DNA of 20,649 nucleotides, from contig CALDEO010000245.1 of NCBI GenBank assembly GCA_937942465.1, forward strand, positions 1-20,649. The letters run 5' to 3'. How positions within the stretch are numbered: the stretch's first letter is position 1; each line of letters starts with the position of its first letter. Position numbers and translations under genes: made by a program. This DNA is from an uncultured Saprospiraceae bacterium (GTDB taxonomy: Bacteria > Bacteroidota > Bacteroidia > Chitinophagales > Saprospiraceae). The notes under the pieces were generated by a model. That model worked only from the letters and a program-made list of their open reading frames with translations, had not been told where the DNA came from and did no database searches. This document shows positions 1 through 10,100 of the stretch, one piece after another.

Positions 1-482
1 CTATATTGTATTCGTAACTCTTGAACAGCATCAGAAGCTAATTTTTGAACGTGAAATCTATCTGATACAATGATTGCTTTGGGAAAACTTCGCTTTGCTA
101 TCAACTCCATAGTTGGAGCTAAATCAATTGTAATTTCTTTGACCTGATTTCTTAAATCTTTAGGTAATCTATGAAGTACGCCTATTACCGCTTTACTCAC
201 CGTCCCTTTAATCATTGCCACAAGAGCTCCCTTTTTGCCTTTAGCGCTTTTGTTTGTAACTATTGTATACAACTCACCTCGGGAAAGACTGGTTTCGTCC
301 ATACTTAAATAAGGTCCTATATTCTCTGGAAACAACATCCATATATCAGCATGATCTCGTTGTTCCCAAGTAGAATAATTGCTTAAATATCCATAATATT
401 GAGCTTGTAATTGTTTACCATCAACACCAAATAAAGCTCCCAGTTGTTTACAACTAATAGGAGTATTATCGATTAAGTTCTT
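1..482 (-). pseudogene. ISAon1-family DDE transposase, partial and probably frame-disrupted
   Basis: The open frame covers about 160 codons and leaves the window in mid-gene. It has the family landmarks: the first catalytic Asp in LSMDETSLS, a basic KSAKGKKGA stretch, the TIDLAPTM segment with the second acidic residue, and VSDRFHVQKLA. The expected ATG overlaps the stop of the upstream ORF as ATGA (515-513). However, that frame then meets a TGA at 506-504 and a TAA at 485-483 before the conserved part begins. The neighbouring frame reads ELLNNSLLFLK over the same bases, so one indel near the T7/A4 tract (minus strand, about 491-479) would restore a continuous protein. It therefore appears broken, unless unusual recoding or a sequencing error is involved. 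The first in-frame ATG after the stops is at 338, inside the conserved region, so it is not a sensible start. Confidence 0.65.
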
Positions 483-511
483 TTAAAAAAAGAAGCGAAT
501 TATTCAGTAAT

Positions 512-811
512 TCATGTCCCTTTTGCAACTATATTCCAATCTCTTGTAATGACTGTCCCTTCTTCTTTTACAATCCATTTACGTCGTCGTATTCGGTAAA
601 CACATTTTTTGCCTCGTAAAGGAAAGTCACTAATCAGACCTCCTTCATAAAAGCCTTTAGATTCCAATGTGGTTCTATCATAACCTTGAGGTACTATATT
701 TTTCTCTTCTAATTGAAATGAATACTGTGCTTCGTTAATATCATATGATACGACTTCAAAGAAATCTAATAGTCCGCTTGGAAAGAAAATCTCTAGTATG
801 GTATTGTCCAT
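512..811 (-). CDS. ISAon1-family transposase N-terminal region protein
   Basis: This 99-residue protein matches the short first reading frame that precedes the DDE transposase in ISAon1-type elements. It has an acidic/aromatic first half (MDNTILEIFFPSG, FFEVVSYDIN) and an Arg/Lys-rich second half (RGKKCVYRIRRRKWIV) ending in WNIVAKGT, probably a DNA-binding segment. The ATG at 811 lies close to the presumed end of the element. Its stop codon overlaps the ATG of the second frame (ATGA), the usual coupling for this family. This ORF itself looks intact. The function in transposition is family knowledge; no activity can be judged from the sequence. Confidence 0.8.
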   Translation of the reverse strand: MDNTILEIFFPSGLLDFFEVVSYDINEAQYSFQLEEKNIVPQGYDRTTLESKGFYEGGLISDFPLRGKKCVYRIRRRKWIVKEEGTVITRDWNIVAKGT

Positions 812-880
812 TCAACAAAGCAAATACATTTTATGCACTTTTGTAGCCTTCCCACAAGGTTTTCATCTTGATCCATAGCT

Positions 881-3800
881 ATGGGAGAGGAAGCCGTAGA
901 TGCCAACTCTAGATCTGTCATAGGATGTACTGGCGCCAATAGTGTTGTAGTACCTGTAGCGATACATTACAATGCCCCGATAACATGTGATGATTTCACT
1001 TGTTTGCTTTCACAAGCACAGGCGCAGATCCAAGTGTTGAATGAGGATTTTGGTGCATACAATGCGGATATAAACTATTATACATCGACACTTAATACTG
1101 CATGTCCATCAGCATACCCATTGAGCATTGCTCCGACAGGCGGTGGGTCATGTATTCAATTTTGTTTAGCAACTCAAAATCACCCGGGAGCATCAGGTCT
1201 GAGTAATGGAGATCCAGCAATTACAGTTGGTGATTATACTTGGCCTAGTACCAATAGTGATTGGCCTGGATATTTAAATATTTTTGTTAGTAGTGGTACT
1301 ACAGCAGGTCTTGGAGGGGGTACCTTAGGTATTTCACCAGTACCTGGATCAGCTGATGGAGATGGATTTTTTGTAGGTCATGATTACTTTGGTGCTCCAG
1401 GAGTATCTTGTACATCAGGTGCTACTATGAATACAAGTGCAGCATACGGACTCGGTCGTACAGCTACGCATGAGGCAGGTCATTATTTTGGATTGTTTCA
1501 TACTTTTGATGGTGGATGTGCTGATGGAGATTCTACTCCTCCGGGACCGATAACCGTCAATGATACACCAGCACAACAAAATTCTTCGGGAGGTTGTCCC
1601 AATGTTACTAGTTGTGCCGATGCTCCTAACTCTTGTGGTGGAGAATTTACGCCATTCTATAGTTATATGGATTACTCCAATGATGCCTGTTTGGTTTTGT
1701 TTACAGAAGATCAAAGCTCAGTTATCAATTACTGGGGTAATAATATTGGTTGGGCATCAGATGCAACCGTTTGTGGTGCTATATCTACTGCATTGCCGAC
1801 ACCTAGTTTCACGCCAGATGGATCATTGGCAATGACCGTATGTAGTGATAATCTAGATTTGAGTTTCATGGATACGAGTTCTGCAAGTTGCGGACAGTCT
1901 ATAACTGGGTGGTCGTGGACATTTAGTGGTGCAGGAGTTTCACCAGCAACATCATCTGTTCAGAATCCTACAGTTACTGTAGGTGCTAGTGGAGTACTTA
2001 CCGTTGGATTAACGCTAACAAGTGGTGGTGCTAACTCAACAACTACTACCCAAATGATAAACGTTACGGTACTGCCATCTACAGATCCTGCATGTGCATC
2101 GACGCCATGTACTTCTTTTGCTGCTGGGCCTTATACAAATTTTGCTCAGGCCAATCTATGTTTTACAGCAGGACAGTCAATCACTGCTGGTTTTAATGTG
2201 TATGGCAATGAGGCATATGTACTCCCAGGGCTAGATGCCAACGTTGATTATACATTTGATTTTTGTAGTGGTTACAATGCTGGTACGTGGTCAGGAGAGG
2301 CGATTATAACTGTTGCATCTACTACTGGTACAGTAGCTGGAGGTGTAACAGTGGGGTCGACTCTAGCTTATGCTACGGGTTGTTCTTTGACATTTACTCC
2401 TCCAACGGAGGGTGACTATATTGTAATTATTTCTGTTGATGGAGATTGCGGTGGAGCTGAAGTGACTGTAGATAACGGAATACCCACACTTTCATCATCT
2501 AGTTGTTACTCTTGCGGCAATTTATTTACGGATCAATTAGGTGGGACAAATGCATATGCGAGTAGCACTTCTAATACTTTTGAAATATGTCCTGATAGTC
2601 CTAATGAAATAGTGACTGTAACTTTTAACTCAATAGATATAGAACCTAATGGTGCTGGATGCTATGATGAGTTACAAGTACTCGATGGAGCTGCAACATT
2701 GTTGTATACTTTATGTGGTACTTCTGTAGCGGCTATGCCAAATGGTGGAGTTATTGAGGGTACAGAATTTGGTGAATGTCTGACCTTTGTATTTACGTCT
2801 GACGGATCTGTTACAGGGGCTGGTTGGTCAGCAGATGTAAGTTGTTGTACTTGTTCACAATCTGGGAGCAATTTTAGTTCAACTCAGTGTGGGTGCCCAG
2901 TGGCTATTAATGCTGGTGGACCGATATCGACGACAATGATTGATAATACATGTACTCCATCTACGATGAACATTACAGACTTAGGACTTAATTATTTTGC
3001 GCCAAGCAATGAAGGAGAGTCAAGTAGATCAGTAGCATGTCCTATAACAGCGGCATCGCCTAATCAATCGTTCTACGCTATACAATGTGATAGTGATACC
3101 GCGCCAAACGAGGTATTAGAGATCGTTGTAAATGATGTAAGTACAGGTGGTAATATGGATGTTGCATTGTTTGGTCCAGTAACGGGAGGTTGTCCCAATT
3201 ATTCTGGAGGAGCTATTGTGTCATGTGATAATGGACCTAGCTCAGTGACCGTTAATACGGTTGTAAATGATAATGATGTATACATAGTTGTTATTTCTAC
3301 AGAAAATGAAGGAACATTTACAATCGAGAGTACTGCCAACGCTACGGCACTACCTGTAGAGTTGACTTCACTAAGTGCAACAGCAAGTGGGAGAGAGATC
3401 ATAGTTGCATGGTCTACTGCAACAGAAATCAATAATAGTGGATTTGAGCTATTGAGATCAGAGAATGGGAAGGATTTCGATATGATCACTTGGGTAGAAG
3501 GTGCTAATAACTCTATTGAAAAGAAGGATTATAGCTATGCTGATGTCAATGTAGCATCGGGTATTACATACTATTATAAGCTTAGACAAATAGATTTTAA
3601 TGGTAAGTCAGAATTTTCAAGTGTAGTGGATGCAACCGTAGAAAGGGATACAAGAGCTTTTGCAGTATATCCTAATCCAAGTACCGGTACATTCTACTTG
3701 ACTGGAGCGGATCAGGACTCAGAGTATATGATCTTTGATAAGTTGGGTAAGAAAGTAGCAGAGGGTAGAGTAGGCGCTAGCAATACACCAATAATACTTA

Positions 3801-3883
3801 ATGATATTGATAATGGAGTATATCAGATTGCGATCTATAGCAATGACACAAGTGTTGTTAAGCCATTAGTTATTATAAAGTAA
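881..3883 (+). pseudogene. M43-type metalloprotease with T9SS sorting domain, 5'-truncated next to an IS
   Basis: The 1000-codon frame encodes a secreted zinc metalloprotease of the pappalysin/cytophagalysin (M43) type. The extended zinc motif HEAGHYFGLFH is at residues 197-207 and the Met-turn SYMDY at 261-265. After the catalytic domain come a PKD-like domain (about 305-400), a beta-sandwich region (about 410-540), a CUB-like domain (about 545-660), a further adhesin-like segment, an FnIII-like part (about 835-925) and a T9SS type A sorting domain with the YPNPSTG motif (about 926-1000). T9SS cargo must first cross the inner membrane, yet no signal peptide is present: the frame has a TGA at 869-871, directly after the IS end, and the first ATG is 881. 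The propeptide is also missing. I infer that the IS removed or separated the 5' end. Cys-rich composition and domain order are otherwise intact, so the event seems recent. Confidence 0.85.
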
Positions 3884-3905
3884 AATGGTTTTTTGGTATT
3901 AAAAG

Positions 3906-3940
3906 AAAGAGGTGTAAAGCAATGTTTTACACCTCTTTTT
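3906..3940. terminator. Bidirectional rho-independent terminator between convergent genes
   Basis: A perfect 13-bp stem (3906-3918 with 3926-3938) encloses a 7-base loop. It ends in a T run on the plus strand and has an A-rich left flank, which becomes a T-rich tail on the minus strand. It sits between the protease stop (3883) and the stop of the convergent lipoprotein gene (3959), so it can end transcription from both sides. Confidence 0.9.
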
Positions 3941-3958
3941 ACGTTGTTGCTTTACCCG

Positions 3959-4402
3959 TTACTTGATATAAGTAGCAACTGTTTGACAATTATCATCAAG
4001 ATCGTCACTAGTTAGGACCATTCTAGATTCGTTAATAGTTCCATCAATAATTTCAACATCACCATCAGTTATTGTTGTGATAGTAATATTGTCTCCGCTT
4101 AAAATGTATGTGAAAGGAATATTCTCTGTTGTACCAAATACCGAAAGTTCAATTGTACCAGCAGAATCAGATGTAAACTCTAAAGATGAGCAAACTTGAA
4201 GACCTAACGTCGGTTCTGTAATACACCCATCAACTGCTGTGCCTAAATCGATGTTATCGTCAGGGTCATCGCATCCTGTTGTCACATTAGTATGAGCCTT
4301 ATAAGTTAGCCCAGAAGGGGAAAATTCATCTTTTCCACAATTAGAAAAAATAAAAACAACTAATGCTCCTAGCAGTAATTTAGAAAAAAAATTAAATTTC
4401 AT
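3959..4402 (-). CDS. Small lipoprotein, lipocalin-like
   Basis: This 147-residue protein starts with a type II signal peptide: basic start MKFNFFSK, hydrophobic core, and a lipobox ending at Cys22 (IFSNC). The residues after the cysteine (GKDE) resemble the charged lipoprotein export signal used in Bacteroidota for surface display. The mature part is Thr/Asp-rich with alternating hydrophobic residues (LGLQVCSSLEF, ITITTITDG, GTINESRMVLTS). This pattern fits the lipocalin-like domain found in many small lipoproteins of this phylum, and four cysteines could form disulfides. It is monocistronic and convergent with the protease. No enzyme motif is seen, so its ligand or role is unknown. An alternative is a plain beta-sandwich surface protein. 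Confidence 0.8.
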   Translation of the reverse strand: MKFNFFSKLLLGALVVFIFSNCGKDEFSPSGLTYKAHTNVTTGCDDPDDNIDLGTAVDGCITEPTLGLQVCSSLEFTSDSAGTIELSVFGTTENIPFTYILSGDNITITTITDGDVEIIDGTINESRMVLTSDDLDDNCQTVATYIK

Positions 4403-4412
4403 ACGTTAACGT
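4403..4412. promoter_or_regulatory. 10-bp perfect palindrome at the lipoprotein start
   Basis: ACGTTAACGT is a perfect palindrome touching the start codon of the minus-strand lipoprotein gene. It could be an operator or a chance palindrome; nothing else supports a regulator here. Confidence 0.2.
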
Positions 4413-4558
4413 TTTTGATTTATAATAATGTGAAACTAGTCAAAGCGATTGAAAGTGAATGTTTTCGTAACAATTAATCTATCGTCACATACCATTAGTA
4501 TTCTTAAAGTAGTTATGTGGAACTAGTTAGTATTCTGTTAAATAGGGGTATATACCTA

Positions 4559-4588
4559 TTGCATTCTAAAAAAGCTGTTGTACTTTTA
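4559..4588 (+). promoter_or_regulatory. Bacteroidota-type promoter of the thioredoxin operon
   Basis: A TTG at 4559-4561 and a TACTTTTA box at 4581-4588 are separated by 19 bases, the same spacing as in the guaB promoter of this window. They match the -33 TTG / -7 TAnnTTTG pattern except for the last base. The predicted start at about 4592 would leave a 14-base leader before the ATG at 4606. A GGTATATACC palindrome at 4547-4556 overlaps the upstream side and may be an operator. Confidence 0.5.
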
Positions 4589-4605
4589 AAGCAAATTGCC
4601 CGATT

Positions 4606-5781
4606 ATGAATTTTCGTTTAATATATATAGCTCTTTTCCTTGTTGGCTTTTGTGGTAATGTAACTGCAGAGGATGTCGGTATCAAGTTTTTTCATGGTAC
4701 TTGGGCAGAGGCTTTAGAAAAAGCGGCAGCAGAGGATAAATTGATATTCGTAGATGCATATGCGCAGTGGTGTGGCCCATGTAAGATGATGGCTAAGAAA
4801 GTATTTACTGAAGCATCCGTAGGTGAGTTTTTTAATGAAAACTTCATCAACATGAAAATGGATATGGAAGCTGCAGAGAGTAAGGACTTTAAACGATCAT
4901 TTGCAGTGTCTGCTTATCCAACTTTATTTTGGATCAATGGTGAAAATAAACAAATACACAAGTCTGTAGGTGGTAAGAGAGTTGATGATTTAATCGCTAC
5001 GGCAACATTAGCGTTAAGCAAAAATGATACTAGTGGCAAATACGAAGAAGCTTATTTAGCAGGGAATAGAGATTATGATCTGGTATATGGTTATGTCAAA
5101 GCACTGAATCATGTGAAGAAACCAACGCTTAAGATCTCTAATGAATATCTAGCATCTAAGCCTGAAATATCAGAAACTCAAAAATCGCAATTTGTATTTG
5201 AGGCATGTCTCGAAGCAGATAGTAAAATGTGTAAATACTTGATCGAATCGAAAGATGGACTGATCAAAGCAAATGGTCAAGAAGCATGGGATGAGAAGCT
5301 TTCGATTATTTGTTGGAAAACTGTAGAGAAAGCTATAGAATATGAATATGTAGAACTAATAGATGAGGCGACTACTGTCATGAAAGAGCACCACAGTGAT
5401 CCTGCAGGATTTGAGTATGAGTCTAGATTGATGTATTATTCGGTAATGAAAGATGCAGCTTCTTACAAGCCTATTGCAAGCAAATACTTTAAAAAAGTTG
5501 CCAAGAAAAATGAAACGGCTCTCAAGACATTGATCGATCAGATAAAGGCAAAATTTGTAGATCAAGAAGACATAATGAAGTCTTGCGAAAAATATGCTAA
5601 ACAGCTGGTAAAACTGGATAAAACAGAAGATAATTATATCATCTTAGCAGATGTGTATTCTAAAAGTGATCAAAAAGTAAAAGCCATAGAGACTTGTGAG
5701 GAAGCAACGGAATGGTTGAAGAAAAAAGAGATCAAAACAGAAAAGATCGAAGCGTATACTAGATTCTTAAAAAAGGCATAG
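4606..5781 (+). CDS. Periplasmic thioredoxin-fold protein with helical C-terminal tail (first of a pair)
   Basis: This 391-residue protein has a Sec signal peptide (MNFRLIYIALFLVGFCGNVTA) and a thioredoxin domain at about 25-135. The redox motif WCGPCK puts its cysteines at 56 and 59, and the cis-Pro is at 105 (AYPTLFW). The rest, about 140-391, is predicted mostly helical, Lys/Glu-rich and TPR-like, with extra cysteines (EACLEADSKMCKY). The WCGPCK motif and the periplasmic signal suggest a thiol-disulfide oxidoreductase acting on exported proteins. The helical tail probably binds partners. It is the first gene of an operon with a paralogue 7 bases downstream. Single thioredoxin-fold proteins with such tails are common as hypotheticals in Bacteroidota, but I know no defined role. 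Confidence 0.85.
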   Translation: MNFRLIYIALFLVGFCGNVTAEDVGIKFFHGTWAEALEKAAAEDKLIFVDAYAQWCGPCKMMAKKVFTEASVGEFFNENFINMKMDMEAAESKDFKRSFAVSAYPTLFWINGENKQIHKSVGGKRVDDLIATATLALSKNDTSGKYEEAYLAGNRDYDLVYGYVKALNHVKKPTLKISNEYLASKPEISETQKSQFVFEACLEADSKMCKYLIESKDGLIKANGQEAWDEKLSIICWKTVEKAIEYEYVELIDEATTVMKEHHSDPAGFEYESRLMYYSVMKDAASYKPIASKYFKKVAKKNETALKTLIDQIKAKFVDQEDIMKSCEKYAKQLVKLDKTEDNYIILADVYSKSDQKVKAIETCEEATEWLKKKEIKTEKIEAYTRFLKKA

Positions 5782-5788
5782 ACTCATC

Positions 5789-7135
5789 GTGTTATTATTC
5801 CGAAATATTACCCTTGGGCTGTGTTGCCTTATGTTGTCAGTAGTTGCGCTGAGTGGTCAAAGTATTACATTTAATCATAACAATATTACGTCTTCTAAAA
5901 AGCGAGCATCTCGCGAAAACAAACCATTGTTTATTGATACATATGCATCGTGGTGTACGCAGTGCAAGAAGATGGACAAAATCTTTAGAGACCCAGAAGT
6001 AGGTAAGTTTTTTAACGAAAAATTTGTCAATCTTAAAGTTGATATGGGTGTTGCGCAATACGCTAATGAGCTTAAAAAGGACTACGATATATTGTTTCTG
6101 CCCACGATGATCATTTTAGATTCTTATGGCAATATAAAGTATATGGTAGATCGTACGATCACCAAGCGAGAGTTACTAGATATCGCTAGGAAAATAGCAG
6201 ACCAGAATGTAACAATAGGACAAGATATAGTAGGACTCAATGCTCCAATGAAAAATAAAGTCCCTGCTAGAAAAAAAGTTAAACGTAAAAAGAAGAAAGA
6301 GGAAGTTGTTGTAAAAATAGCACCTAAAAAGCAAAAGCCTAATATCGTTGAAGAGATACCACTACCGCAATCAGACGATAGTAATGATAAGATATTGTAT
6401 GTGTTGGATGGGGATTCTGATAGATTGCCACCAGAGGTATTATATCAAGAGGCATACTTCAGGATGCAACTCATGGACGGTAGTCAAAGTCGAGCCGCTA
6501 AGAAGTATTTGAAAACCCAAGACGACTGGAGTACTGATAGGAATATGAAATTTATTAGCGATTTCCTAGTTTCTACAGATTCTGATGAGTTTAGATTCCT
6601 GATTATCAATAGACACAAGTTTGAGGCATTACTAGGCAAAGAAAATGTAGCGCAGACGATTCAAATACTAGTTGTACGTAAGTTGTATCAAGGAATACCT
6701 AGACCTACCTTTGATGAAGCCAAGGCCCTGCTCTCATATGTTAATCCAAGAACTAGTAGGATAGAGGCGATCATCTACTACACGGAGCGGATGTATCAAG
6801 AAGAAAACTATACTGAATATGAAAAGTACGCAAGTGAATACTTGATATCTGTCAATGCATCAGACCATCTAGTATACTATAGGCTTGCAGAGATAGCAAT
6901 AGATAAAAAACAATCGAGATCAGAAACAGAAATCTCTCTGTCTCAAATTAATAAAGCGATCTCTCTTAATAATAAAGAAGCAGAATACTATAAAGTAAGG
7001 GCGGAGCTATTGATCAAACTTGGTCGTAAAACTGCCGCATTAAAATCTGCAAATAAAAGTATGAGCTTACTCATGAAAAACGGTGAAAGTCTCACAGAAA
7101 TCAATCAATTGATAAACCGTATTCAAAAGTTGTAG
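5789..7135 (+). CDS. Periplasmic thioredoxin-fold protein with TPR-like tail (second of a pair)
   Basis: This 448-residue protein is read from a GTG start at 5789, because only that start gives a complete signal peptide (MLLFRNITLGLCCLMLSVVALS); the next ATG would cut it in half. The thioredoxin domain is at about 28-140 with CTQC at residues 56-59 and cis-Pro at 105, the same positions as in the upstream gene. Shared blocks such as VGKFFNEKFVNLKVDM show the two arose by duplication. A strongly basic linker (about 157-185, RKKVKRKKKK) leads to an acidic stretch and a TPR-like helical region (about 215-448). The active-site change from CGPC to CTQC should alter the redox potential. The gene follows its paralogue after 7 bases and shares its promoter. 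Substrate and partner are unknown. Confidence 0.85.
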   Translation: MLLFRNITLGLCCLMLSVVALSGQSITFNHNNITSSKKRASRENKPLFIDTYASWCTQCKKMDKIFRDPEVGKFFNEKFVNLKVDMGVAQYANELKKDYDILFLPTMIILDSYGNIKYMVDRTITKRELLDIARKIADQNVTIGQDIVGLNAPMKNKVPARKKVKRKKKKEEVVVKIAPKKQKPNIVEEIPLPQSDDSNDKILYVLDGDSDRLPPEVLYQEAYFRMQLMDGSQSRAAKKYLKTQDDWSTDRNMKFISDFLVSTDSDEFRFLIINRHKFEALLGKENVAQTIQILVVRKLYQGIPRPTFDEAKALLSYVNPRTSRIEAIIYYTERMYQEENYTEYEKYASEYLISVNASDHLVYYRLAEIAIDKKQSRSETEISLSQINKAISLNNKEAEYYKVRAELLIKLGRKTAALKSANKSMSLLMKNGESLTEINQLINRIQKL

Positions 7136-7158
7136 AAAGTTATTTCTAATATTAAGAA

Positions 7159-7284
7159 TTAAAGAACCCAACCTTCGGAAGCTAATTCAACATCAAAGTC
7201 TTATTTGATATCCTTGTAAGCCTCTAGCAATGCTTCGCCAAGCTATACTTGGGCATAGTTCATGCTGCGACTCAATGCTAATCA
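7159..7284 (-). pseudogene. Possible decayed coding remnant
   Basis: Between the thioredoxin pair and guaB, one minus-strand frame reads coding-like text in pieces (LGEALLEAYKDIK, then DFDVELASEGWVL, then stop). It is interrupted by in-frame stops after every 14 or so codons. The amino-acid pattern looks more protein-like than expected of AT-rich spacer DNA, but I do not recognise a family. It could be a relic of a small gene or chance. Confidence 0.15.
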
Positions 7285-7333
7285 AGTAATTATATGAAAT
7301 TCGACTTTATGCAGTTTATGATCGCAGTTGTTA

Positions 7334-8851
<1,518 letters not shown>

Positions 8852-8892
8852 GTTTAAGATTGACAAAAAATGAGATATTTGCACAGAGATTT

Positions 8893-8906
8893 TTCACTTG
8901 CGTGAA
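8893..8906. promoter_or_regulatory. Small inverted repeat in the guaB-tadA divergent spacer
   Basis: TTCAC and GTGAA flank a 4-base centre in the 134-bp spacer between guaB and tadA. It is short and may be an operator or chance. Confidence 0.15.
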
Positions 8907-8952
8907 TATGACTACTCAAATTAAAGAAAGTTAATACAAAATATAGCAGCAT

Positions 8953-9408
8953 ATGATCGAAGTATACAATGACGAATACTTTATGAAACAAGCCATAGTG
9001 GAAGCTCAAAAAGCGATGGAAATTGGTGAAATTCCTGTAGGTGCAGTTATCGTATGCAACAAGCAGATTATCGCTCGGGCTCACAATCAGACAGAGTTAC
9101 TGACAGATGTAACGGCACATGCTGAGATATTGGCCATAACTTCTGCAAGCAATCACTTAGGCAACAAGTATTTGCAAAATTGTACACTATATGTAACACT
9201 AGAGCCTTGTATTATGTGCTCAGGTGCTCTCCGTTGGTCGCAGCTATCCAAGGTCGTATACGGTGCTAGTGATGACAAAAATGGATTTATGAGATATGGC
9301 AAGGAGTTGCTCCATCCTCAGACCAAACTAGAGTACGGAGTCCGTCATGATGAGTGTAGTACTCTGTTAAAACAGTTTTTTGAAGCTCGTCGCAAGCTTA
9401 AAACATAG
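8953..9408 (+). CDS. tadA: tRNA-specific adenosine-34 deaminase
   Basis: TadA converts adenosine to inosine at the wobble position of tRNA-Arg(ACG). The 151-residue protein has the cytidine/deoxycytidylate deaminase fold with the zinc site HAE (His56, with Glu58 as proton shuttle) and PCIMC (Cys86, Cys89). It also has the family segments EIPVGAVIV, RAHNQTE and, near the C-terminus, the KNGFMRYGKELLHP region. The length is normal. The ATG at 8953 gives the usual short helix before the catalytic fold. No strong Shine-Dalgarno site is visible. It is divergent from guaB and followed by a lipoprotein gene on the same strand after 119 bases. A guanine deaminase is the main alternative, but the short length and motif order favour TadA. 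Confidence 0.93.
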   Translation: MIEVYNDEYFMKQAIVEAQKAMEIGEIPVGAVIVCNKQIIARAHNQTELLTDVTAHAEILAITSASNHLGNKYLQNCTLYVTLEPCIMCSGALRWSQLSKVVYGASDDKNGFMRYGKELLHPQTKLEYGVRHDECSTLLKQFFEARRKLKT

Positions 9409-9460
9409 GCTAATAGCAATAGTCAGAAGTTTTAAATAACAGTTAATACCCTTGTTAAAC

Positions 9461-9472
9461 TTTCTTAAGAAA
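9461..9472. promoter_or_regulatory. 12-bp perfect palindrome upstream of lipoprotein gene
   Basis: TTTCTTAAGAAA is a perfect palindrome in the 119-base spacer between tadA and the lipoprotein gene at 9528. It may be an operator or chance in AT-rich DNA. Confidence 0.15.
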
Positions 9473-9527
9473 CCTGAGGTCTAAGGAATAACAGCCTATC
9501 TTTCTTGTATATCAAACATATATTATC

Positions 9528-10100
9528 ATGACAACTACCCATAGCAATAGCATCCTCAAAAATCCATCGCTCATCATGTTCTTATTAGTCATGATTATTG
9601 GATTTAGTTCTTGTAGCAAAAGACTGACTTATTTCACACAGTCTATGAATAACAATTTCGGTTGGACCGAATCAGAACTACAAAAAGTACAATTTTACTT
9701 ATCTGATGATATTACTCTTAGACGTAACCTCGGAGATAGTGACTCTAGGATTACTAAAGGAAAGATACGACTCGTTGATGGCCGCGAAGTAGAAGAAATA
9801 TTCTTTAAAAAAGGGACTCCAGGAGTTGTAATATTCTCACCAAAGTCTGAGAGAGTAGCCGTGTCATTTGAAGATGGTGTAGACAATTATTTGATATTTG
9901 GGCCTAACCCAAAGTCATCAGGTAGATATACTCTAAGAGGTAAGCAGTGGAATAAAAACTCTGGAAAAATATCCTACAATGGTCTTGAATACACTACTAG
10001 TACAAGGAGTTCATTTGCAGCATTGCTAGTGGATCTTAAAAGAGCCGAAAAAGTAAAGTATAGTTCTAAGACCGTTGGAGGTAGAAAAATAGAACGCTAG
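9528..10100 (+). CDS. Hypothetical lipoprotein
   Basis: This 190-residue protein has a long type II signal peptide: a polar N-terminus, a hydrophobic core LIMFLLVMIIG, and a lipobox ending at Cys29 (FSSC). The mature part is a basic, beta-rich domain (VQFYLSDDITLRRNL, GKIRLVDGREVEEIFF, PGVVIFSPKSERVAVSFEDG, NKNSGKISYNGLEY) ending in basic residues. I have seen similar short lipoproteins in Bacteroidota without an assigned function. It is convergent with pcm, and the two stop codons share bases. No promoter matching the phylum consensus is clear, so it may be read through from tadA. Confidence 0.8.
   Translation: MTTTHSNSILKNPSLIMFLLVMIIGFSSCSKRLTYFTQSMNNNFGWTESELQKVQFYLSDDITLRRNLGDSDSRITKGKIRLVDGREVEEIFFKKGTPGVVIFSPKSERVAVSFEDGVDNYLIFGPNPKSSGRYTLRGKQWNKNSGKISYNGLEYTTSTRSSFAALLVDLKRAEKVKYSSKTVGGRKIER

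Larger units (their letters stand above)
1..880 (-). mobile_element. Insertion sequence of ISAon1 type (ISL3-like), partial
   Basis: This is one end of an insertion sequence carrying two overlapping minus-strand reading frames: a short N-terminal-region protein and a DDE transposase. The transposase runs off the left edge of the window, so the distal end is not visible. The outer end seen here lies somewhere between about 840 and 880, where the sequence changes into a metalloprotease reading frame; I could not fix the exact terminal inverted repeat because its partner is outside the window. The identification rests on recalled family sequences of ISAon1 transposases, which are common in Bacteroidota. 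Confidence 0.75.

Noticed and set aside
1415..1835. Overlapping frames inside the protease gene
   Set aside because: They lie in other frames of a clear coding region and have low-complexity, Ile/Ser/Thr-rich text without a family match.
7229..7250. CCAAG/CTTGG hairpin after the thioredoxin pair as a terminator
   Set aside because: The stem is 5 bp and no T run follows on either strand.
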